DNA from: Bacteroidota bacterium
GTDB lineage: Bacteria > Bacteroidota > Ignavibacteria > Kapaibacteriales > UBA2268
Reading direction: 5' to 3'
DNA: 5,435 nucleotides
Assembly: GCA_022708005.1 (NCBI GenBank)
Contig: JAKIZN010000134.1
Span: 1 to 5,435 of the forward strand
The translations under genes were made by a program, and so were the position numbers. Below, one piece after another: positions 1-3,471 of this stretch (the stretch's first letter is position 1; each line of letters opens with the position of its first letter). Under the pieces are notes generated by a model, which did not search any database, had not been told where the DNA came from, and was given only the letters and a program-made list of their open reading frames with translations.

Positions 1-919
1 GTATAAACCACTGCTCGCCTGCGTCGTCTGTGTAAAACACATAAGAGCCATCGCTAATGCTATATGTGGAAGCGTATAGTATATCTGGATTATCGGGCTT
101 AAATTTTAAGTCTCGGAAGTTAAAGCCAGAAAGCAGAGTTTGCCACTGTTCGCCTGCATCGGTGGATTTCATAATTGATTTGCTTGTGGCTGCATATAAA
201 ATTTTTTCGTTGCGTGGATTGAGCAATATTTTCGAGATAAATTCTCCATTTTCATATTTAATTCCTAAATCAAGCACTTTCCAAGTAATTCCGCAGTCTG
301 TGGATTTTATAATCCCCAAAGAGTAGCACCCCAAAAAGCTGCTGCCATCGGCATCGCCAGTTGCGACATATAATGTGTTTGGGTCTGACGAAGATACTGC
401 AATATCCGAGACACCCATCGATAGAAATTCTGTAAAATCAATGACTTCCCACGAATTACCTCTGTCGTTGCTTTTCCATAACCCACCAGACGCAGAACCT
501 GCCCAAATTAGATTTGAATCAGCTTTAGAAAATTCAATGCAGTTTATTCGCCCACTGCCCGAAAGTTGCTTGTTTTGCCCAAGTTGTGGCGAGCGAGGAC
601 CCACTTCTTGCCATACTCCTGTGCTTTGGATATGCGGATTTTTATTTTTGGAAAAATCTTGATATGCCGATAGAATTTCACGAGCATTTGGAATGAAACC
701 ATTGCTATCAACGCGAGATTTCATTAATTGCACATATCTATTCAGCGGCTTAAAACCCTTTTTTCTCGACATTTCAATCGAGATATTATTTTTTGCATTG
801 CTTTCGAGCTGAAAAAAATTCTGTGCAGGCTGGCTGTGGCTGTCTAATAGAACAGTTTGGCAGGGCGCTTGGCTGCTCAAAATTAGCGCAAAAAATAATA
901 TTAAGGTTATCGCTTTCAT
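1..919 (-). CDS. Secreted Asp-box (BNR/sortilin-like) beta-propeller protein, N-terminal part
   Basis: Reading the minus strand from ATG 919-917 gives 306 open codons that run off the left edge, so the C-terminus is missing. Residues 1-20 form a signal peptide: Lys at position 2, then a hydrophobic stretch ITLILFFALIL, then small and polar residues. Residues ~100-306 contain four Asp-box motifs (SxDxGxxW): SNDRGNSW 150-157, STDCGITW 206-213, STDAGEQW 252-259 and TDDAGEQW 297-304. Between them lie phrases typical of sialidase/sortilin-like propellers, such as SGRINCIEFS, SASGGLWKS, DPNTLYVATGD and FKPDNPDILYAS. Family knowledge: such proteins in Bacteroidota and relatives are exported, often by the type IX system with a C-terminal sorting domain; that end is not visible. 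Asp boxes are structural and do not prove sialidase activity, and no catalytic residues can be assigned. No Shine-Dalgarno precedes the start. It is transcribed divergently from the ABC gene. Alternatives are a generic exo-alpha-sialidase-like or photosystem II stability-factor-like repeat protein. Confidence 0.85.
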   Translation of the reverse strand, partial: MKAITLILFFALILSSQAPCQTVLLDSHSQPAQNFFQLESNAKNNISIEMSRKKGFKPLNRYVQLMKSRVDSNGFIPNAREILSAYQDFSKNKNPHIQSTGVWQEVGPRSPQLGQNKQLSGSGRINCIEFSKADSNLIWAGSASGGLWKSNDRGNSWEVIDFTEFLSMGVSDIAVSSSDPNTLYVATGDADGSSFLGCYSLGIIKSTDCGITWKVLDLGIKYENGEFISKILLNPRNEKILYAATSKSIMKSTDAGEQWQTLLSGFNFRDLKFKPDNPDILYASTYSISDGSYVFYTDDAGEQWFI

Positions 920-924
920 AAACA

Positions 925-955
925 TAAAAATAAGTAAATTAATTAATTTATCAAA
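925..955 (-). promoter_or_regulatory. Possible Bacteroidota-type promoter for the propeller gene
   Basis: On the minus strand TTTG (955-952) is followed after 19 bases by TATTTTTA (932-925), seven of eight matches to the Bacteroidota -7 consensus TAnnTTTG at the usual spacing from a -33 TTTG. The -7 box lies only 5 bases from the ATG, which would give a nearly leaderless transcript, so this is tentative. The spacer contains a perfect 16-bp A+T palindrome (TAAATTAATTAATTTA, 935-950). Confidence 0.25.
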
Positions 956-1119
956 GCGGGATATTGAGTTCAAGGCAAATAATGTGATAGAAATAATTTT
1001 CTAATGCGTATCCGATGCTCTCCAGATGGAGCTGTCTCATAAGGTTCCTGATACATTATTTGGAATTATTTTAATCCCGAAGGGATTTGATGTTTGTAGA
1101 AAATAAAATTGCCTAACCT

Positions 1120-1146
1120 AATGCGACTCCTACGGAGTCGTATAAA
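1120..1146. repeat. Palindromic 27-bp unit, copy 1
   Basis: Stem CGACTCC (1124-1130) pairs perfectly with GGAGTCG (1134-1140) around the 3-base loop TAC, followed by TATAAA. The same 27 bases recur exactly 35 bp downstream at 1155-1181. It is the internal hairpin of element A. Confidence 0.85.
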
Positions 1147-1154
1147 GTTAAATC

Positions 1155-1181
1155 AATGCGACTCCTACGGAGTCGTATAAA
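1155..1181. repeat. Palindromic 27-bp unit, copy 2
   Basis: This is an identical copy of the 1120-1146 unit. Stem CGACTCC (1159-1165) and GGAGTCG (1169-1175) enclose TAC. An 8-base spacer (GTTAAATC, 1147-1154) separates the two copies. Perfect identity suggests recent duplication or ongoing homogenisation. Confidence 0.85.
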
Positions 1182-1242
1182 TCTCCGATTATTCATTACT
1201 ACAAACATTTGAACCCTTCGGGTTCGTTACTTTTTGGCTTTA

Positions 1243-1275
1243 AGATGTCCTACACCTTCGAGGTGTAGGACATCT
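1243..1275. repeat. Perfect 15-bp-stem hairpin with TCG loop
   Basis: AGATGTCCTACACCT (1243-1257) and AGGTGTAGGACATCT (1261-1275) are exact reverse complements separated by TCG. The right arm recurs exactly at 1398-1412 and with 13/15 matches at 3276-3290, in both cases at the right edge of a B element. The downstream sequence is ATTATTATAG, not a T-run, so it does not look like a standard intrinsic terminator on either strand. Confidence 0.85.
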
Positions 1276-1288
1276 ATTATTATAGTTA

Positions 1289-1412
1289 GAATCAGGATTT
1301 TCAAAATTAAAGGATTGACAAGATTATTTTCGACTATCAATTTTCTTCTTTCTTATCCTGATAATCATATAATCCAGAAAATCCTGATTCAGACAAAAGG
1401 TGTAGGACATCT
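1289..1412. repeat. Element B, copy 1: inverted repeat built from ~9-nt units
   Basis: The ends GAATCAGGATTTTC (1289-1302) and GAAAATCCTGATTC (1377-1390) are a perfect 14-bp inverted repeat. Further inward, pairing continues imperfectly. Each arm contains four degenerate units related to ATCCTGAT, with AT dinucleotides ending at 1298, 1307, 1315 and 1324 on the left and starting at 1355, 1364, 1372 and 1381 on the right. All four pairs are symmetric about 1339.5, with 9-8-9 spacing in both arms. The right edge carries the 15-mer AGGTGTAGGACATCT (1398-1412). A second copy lies at 3167-3290, 107 of 124 positions identical by hand alignment without gaps. Confidence 0.8.
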
Positions 1413-1455
1413 GGAAAACAGCTAATAGGCAACGGGAAATTTTCTATTGAAATAT

Positions 1456-1483
1456 TTGAGTTAAAGTTAATTACTTTTATAAA
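1456..1483 (+). promoter_or_regulatory. Possible promoter for the ABC-transglycosylase operon
   Basis: TTGAGT (1456-1461) and TATAAA (1478-1483) are separated by 16 bases, a sigma70-like arrangement. It would place the transcription start near 1490, about 27 bases before the ATG at 1517. No TAnnTTTG box was found here, and in an A+T-rich spacer such matches arise easily. Confidence 0.3.
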
Positions 1484-1488
1484 AGGAA

Positions 1489-1504
1489 TAATTTACGTAA
1501 ATTA
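1489..1504. promoter_or_regulatory. Perfect 16-bp palindrome, candidate operator
   Basis: TAATTTACGTAAATTA is a perfect dyad centred on ACGT, 12 bases upstream of the ABC start codon and overlapping the start point predicted from the promoter at 1456-1483. Its position fits a repressor site, but no regulator gene is in the window. Confidence 0.35.
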
Positions 1505-1516
1505 CATTTTCGATTA

Positions 1517-2158
1517 ATGGAAAATTTGATGAACAGCGTTGTTATAAATGGTGAGAATATTTCAAAATCCTTTTTCCGAAAAAATTATATTTTTCGAGGG
1601 CTGAATTTTTCTGTTTGCAATGGCGAAGTGCTTGGTATATGCGGACCTAACGGCTCTGGCAAATCGACTTTGCTGAAAATTATCATCGGGCTTATGCGGC
1701 AATCGTCGGGAAAAGTGGAATGGGAAATTGAAGGCAAAAAGATGGAAGAAAGTAAGTATTTCTTGCATTACGGGTTCGCGTCGCCATATCTCAATTTATA
1801 TGAAGAGTTTACTCCATTAGAGCTTATCGCTGTGATTAGCCGCTTGCGCGGGCTTAAGTTCGCTGATGATGAATCCACCGAATTGCTGAAAAAATTTTTC
1901 CTTGCTGAGCATAGAAATAAGCCCATAAGAAATTTTTCTTCTGGTATGAAGCAAAGAATGAAACTGCTCACTGCCACTATACATAAGCCAAAAGTGCTGA
2001 TATTAGATGAGCCATCTACTAATTTGGATTCTCGCGGAGTTGAACTGGCACTGTCATTAATCGACAGCCATAAAAAAGATGGCGGCGCAGTGCTGCTCGC
2101 ATCTAACGATGATCACGAACTGTCGCTTTGCACCAATAAAGTTTATGTTTCAAATTAA
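1517..2158 (+). CDS. ABC transporter ATP-binding protein, CcmA-like
   Basis: This 213-residue protein is a stand-alone nucleotide-binding domain that would power a membrane permease from the cytoplasmic side. Motifs in order: Walker A GPNGSGKST (43-51), Q-loop region GFASPYLNLYEEFT (86-99), signature SSGMKQR (141-147), Walker B VLILDEP (160-166) and D-loop TNLD (168-171). In the H-loop region LLASNDDHE (193-201), Asn197 stands where most ABC ATPases have His. The Q-loop glutamine also appears replaced, with SPYL where PQ is usual. My recollection is that both traits occur in CcmA-like ATPases of Bacteroidota/Ignavibacteria, so it may be a subfamily feature rather than decay. No permease is adjacent, so the substrate is unknown. 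The ATG at 1517 has no Shine-Dalgarno at proper distance; the ATG at 1529 (Met5), preceded by TGGAAAA, is an equally plausible start. A lytic transglycosylase follows 13 bp downstream. Confidence 0.93.
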   Translation: MENLMNSVVINGENISKSFFRKNYIFRGLNFSVCNGEVLGICGPNGSGKSTLLKIIIGLMRQSSGKVEWEIEGKKMEESKYFLHYGFASPYLNLYEEFTPLELIAVISRLRGLKFADDESTELLKKFFLAEHRNKPIRNFSSGMKQRMKLLTATIHKPKVLILDEPSTNLDSRGVELALSLIDSHKKDGGAVLLASNDDHELSLCTNKVYVSN

Positions 2159-2171
2159 TTAAGATGTCGAA

Positions 2172-3059
2172 ATGAAATTATTTTTAGTGCTCGCAATAGC
2201 ACTTGCTTTTAATTCTTGCTATGCCGAACAAAAGGAAACTAAGGTTCAGCCGAAAGAAAGTCGGACTTTCGTTAATATTTCTTCGCTAACTTTGCCCGAT
2301 AAACTTGAAATTTGTGGGGAGCGGCTTCCGTTGGAAGTGCCAGAGATAAGAGAGCGAGCCGAGCGAGAGTTCTATCTGCTTTTGCAGCAGCCTGGGCAAA
2401 TAATATTATATTTAAAGCGAGCTGGCAGGTATTTCCCGCTGTATGAAAAGCTAATCAAAGAAAATGGATTGCCCGACGACGTGAAGTATTTATCCGTTGC
2501 AGAAAGCGCTTTGTATCAATCGCGGTCGAGCAAAGGAGCAGAAGGTTTGTGGCAATTTATGGAAGGCACTGCCCGCTCTTATGGCTTAAGGGTAGATAAA
2601 GACGTCGACGAAAGGCGCCACCCCGAGAAAAGCACGCGTGCCGCTTTAACTTATCTAAAAAAATCTTTCGCATCGTATAAAAGCTGGGCTGCCACTTTTG
2701 CATCGTACAACATGGGAATGGCTGGAGTGAGCAATGCTATGGCTTACCAAGATTCCGATTCTTATTACGATTTATTTTTGAACGAAGAAACGTCGCGGTT
2801 TGTATTTAGAATTGCCATCATCAAAGAAATTATGGCGAATGCCGAAAAATACGGCTTCGACGTTCCAAAATGGGAGCGATATTCGCCCGACAAAGTTCGC
2901 GAAATTACCGTAAATGGTGCGATTGCTAATTTATCCGAGTGGGCTAAATCAAATGGCACTACATACAAAGATGTAAAACTGCTCAATCCTTGGATACTTG
3001 GCAAAAGCCTTCCAGATGCAAAAGGCGGAGCGTGGATAATCCTTGTGCCAGAAAAATAA
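2172..3059 (+). CDS. Lytic murein transglycosylase, MltD-like (GH23), exported
   Basis: This 295-residue protein would cleave the MurNAc-GlcNAc bond of peptidoglycan, forming 1,6-anhydromuramic ends, in the periplasm. Residues 1-18 form a signal peptide (MKLFLVLAIALAFNSCYA). Cleavage may follow CYA18; FNSC16 is a poor lipobox, so lipidation is possible but unsupported. Residues ~55-105 match the MltD lead-in (LKRAGRYFPLYEKLIKENGLP). The SLT core follows: VAESAL with predicted catalytic Glu111 and Ser112, GAEGLWQF (122-129), TARSYGL (133-139), the AALTYLKKSF helix (157-166) and ASYNMGMAGV (177-186). The C-terminus (~242-293: ITVNG, LSEWAKSNGTTYKDVKLLNPWI, WIILVP) looks like a single degenerate LysM cell-wall-binding domain. 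It is shorter than E. coli MltD, which has more LysM repeats. The ATG at 2164 is followed by a stop after three codons, so 2172 is the start. It is probably co-transcribed with the ABC gene. No terminator hairpin is evident after it. Confidence 0.92.
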   Translation: MKLFLVLAIALAFNSCYAEQKETKVQPKESRTFVNISSLTLPDKLEICGERLPLEVPEIRERAEREFYLLLQQPGQIILYLKRAGRYFPLYEKLIKENGLPDDVKYLSVAESALYQSRSSKGAEGLWQFMEGTARSYGLRVDKDVDERRHPEKSTRAALTYLKKSFASYKSWAATFASYNMGMAGVSNAMAYQDSDSYYDLFLNEETSRFVFRIAIIKEIMANAEKYGFDVPKWERYSPDKVREITVNGAIANLSEWAKSNGTTYKDVKLLNPWILGKSLPDAKGGAWIILVPEK

Positions 3060-3136
3060 CGAGTGCCGCAAGCATAGCCGATGGTAATTTATCACAAATA
3101 ATGCAATAGAAATTTTATCTGACTATATCTTTAGGT

Positions 3137-3154
3137 AAGTGGGCATGCACACTT
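3137..3154. repeat. Near-perfect 18-bp palindrome centred on GCATGC
   Basis: AAGTGGGCATGCACACTT matches its own reverse complement at 16 of 18 positions, with one mispaired pair flanking the GCATGC core. It sits just left of element B copy 2, at about the place where copy 1 has its 15-bp hairpin, but it is not clearly related to that hairpin in sequence. Confidence 0.5.
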
Positions 3155-3158
3155 GTCT

Positions 3159-3290
3159 TTTTGTCCGAATCACGATTCTCAGACTTGAAGGATTAACAAG
3201 ATAATTTTCAACCATCAATTTTATTCCTTCTTATCACGATAATCATATAATCCTAAAAATCCTGATTCAGACAAAATGTGTAGGGCATCT
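3159..3290. repeat. Element B, copy 2
   Basis: Positions 3167-3290 align without gaps to 1289-1412 at 107 of 124 positions by hand. The terminal inverted repeat extends further here than in copy 1: 3159-3177 (TTTTGTCCGAATCACGATT) pairs with 3258-3276 at 17 of 19 positions, centred on 3217.5. The right-arm series of ~9-nt ATCCTGAT-like units is retained. The right edge (3276-3290) has 13/15 matches to the 15-mer AGGTGTAGGACATCT. The left edge lacks the 15-bp hairpin seen beside copy 1. Confidence 0.78.
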
Positions 3291-3297
3291 ATGTCTT

Positions 3298-3342
3298 GCT
3301 CCCCTTCTCCACACGGAGAAGGAGCTGGGGGTTGAGGTTAGA
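3298..3342. repeat. C/T-rich hairpin repeat (CCTTCTCC/GGAGAAGG)
   Basis: CCTTCTCC (3303-3310) and GGAGAAGG (3315-3322) form a perfect 8-bp stem around ACAC. It is extended by GCT (3298-3300) with AGC (3323-3325) past a two-C bulge, and followed by TGGGGGTTGAGGTTAG. The pattern resembles a dispersed intergenic repeat I know from many bacterial genomes, but only one copy lies in this window. No T-run follows, so it is not a standard terminator. Confidence 0.6.
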
Positions 3343-3423
3343 GTTCCAATTGTACTATTTGAGATAAAAAAATATTATTATTCGGAAACCTATTATTATA
3401 CATATTCTTTGCCATTTTTTAAT

Positions 3424-3431
3424 TATTTTTG
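3424..3431 (+). promoter_or_regulatory. Possible -7 box for leuS
   Basis: TATTTTTG matches the Bacteroidota -7 consensus TAnnTTTG exactly and would give a leader of about 30-35 bases before the leuS ATG. The nearest upstream TTTG (3408-3411) is only 12 bases away, shorter than the usual ~19-21, so the -33 element is unconvincing. Confidence 0.25.
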
Positions 3432-3471
3432 TTAATTGTATTTATGTGAAATTTATAAAAATTAGGAAATT

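Larger units (their letters stand above)
1073..1225. repeat. Composite dyad repeat element A (REP/MITE-like)
   Basis: The outer arms 1074-1099 and 1199-1224 are inverted copies of each other, 21 of 26 positions matching by hand alignment. Each arm carries its own small hairpin: AATCCC-GAA-GGGATT at 1073-1087 and GAACCC-TTC-GGGTTC at 1211-1225. Each also has an identical 9-mer, TGTTTGTAG at 1091-1099 and CTACAAACA at 1199-1207, facing inward. Between the arms sit two direct copies of a 27-bp palindromic unit. The structure resembles non-autonomous palindromic repeats of Bacteroidota-type genomes, which are sometimes mobilised by REP-associated Y1 transposases. No transposase is encoded in the window and no clear target duplication was seen. 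Confidence 0.75.
920..1516. other. 597-bp divergent intergenic region full of inverted repeats
   Basis: No convincing gene lies here. In order it holds a promoter-proximal A+T tract, an unassigned stretch at 956-1072, the composite dyad element A (1073-1225), a perfect 15-bp-stem hairpin (1243-1275), element B copy 1 (1289-1412), and a putative promoter plus palindromic site ahead of the ABC gene (1456-1504). The only notable thing in 956-1072 is the 19-mer at 976-994, which recurs with 17/19 matches at 3095-3113. A 63-codon open frame at 1234-1425 lies entirely inside the palindromes and is not a credible gene. The hairpins are not followed by T-runs of terminator quality. Confidence 0.8.
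3060..3471. other. 412-bp repeat-rich spacer before leuS
   Basis: No credible gene is seen here. It contains the 19-mer shared with the first spacer (3095-3113), a near-perfect 18-bp palindrome (3137-3154), element B copy 2 (3159-3290), a C/T-rich hairpin repeat (3298-3342) and an A+T-rich leader before leuS. No intrinsic terminator for the upstream gene, T-box or leucine leader peptide could be recognised. Confidence 0.8.

Noticed and set aside
57..662. Two plus-strand open frames of 89 and 95 codons
   Set aside because: They run antisense to the clearly coding minus-strand propeller gene, whose four Asp-box motifs establish the true frame.
1120..1181. Possible CRISPR array
   Set aside because: There are only two copies, the repeats are near-full palindromes, and the intervening sequence is 8 bases, too short for a spacer. 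No cas genes are present.
1211..1275. Intrinsic terminators at the intergenic hairpins
   Set aside because: The stem at 1211-1225 has five T only after a GTTAC gap, and the 15-bp stem is followed by ATTATTATAG. No plus-strand gene ends upstream, and on the minus strand no T-run follows either.
1234..1425. 63-codon open frame on the plus strand in the first spacer
   Set aside because: It lies wholly within the hairpin and element B inverted repeat, encodes low-complexity sequence with no family resemblance, and has no ribosome binding site.
2207..2219. Lipoprotein signal in the transglycosylase (FNSC)
   Set aside because: Phe at -3 and Asn at -2 fit the lipobox poorly, and an ordinary signal peptidase site at CYA|EQ is equally near, so lipidation is not claimed.
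3291..3471. T-box or leucine leader-peptide control of leuS
   Set aside because: No T-box core sequence, no antiterminator/terminator pair and no short leucine-rich open frame with a ribosome binding site could be found.
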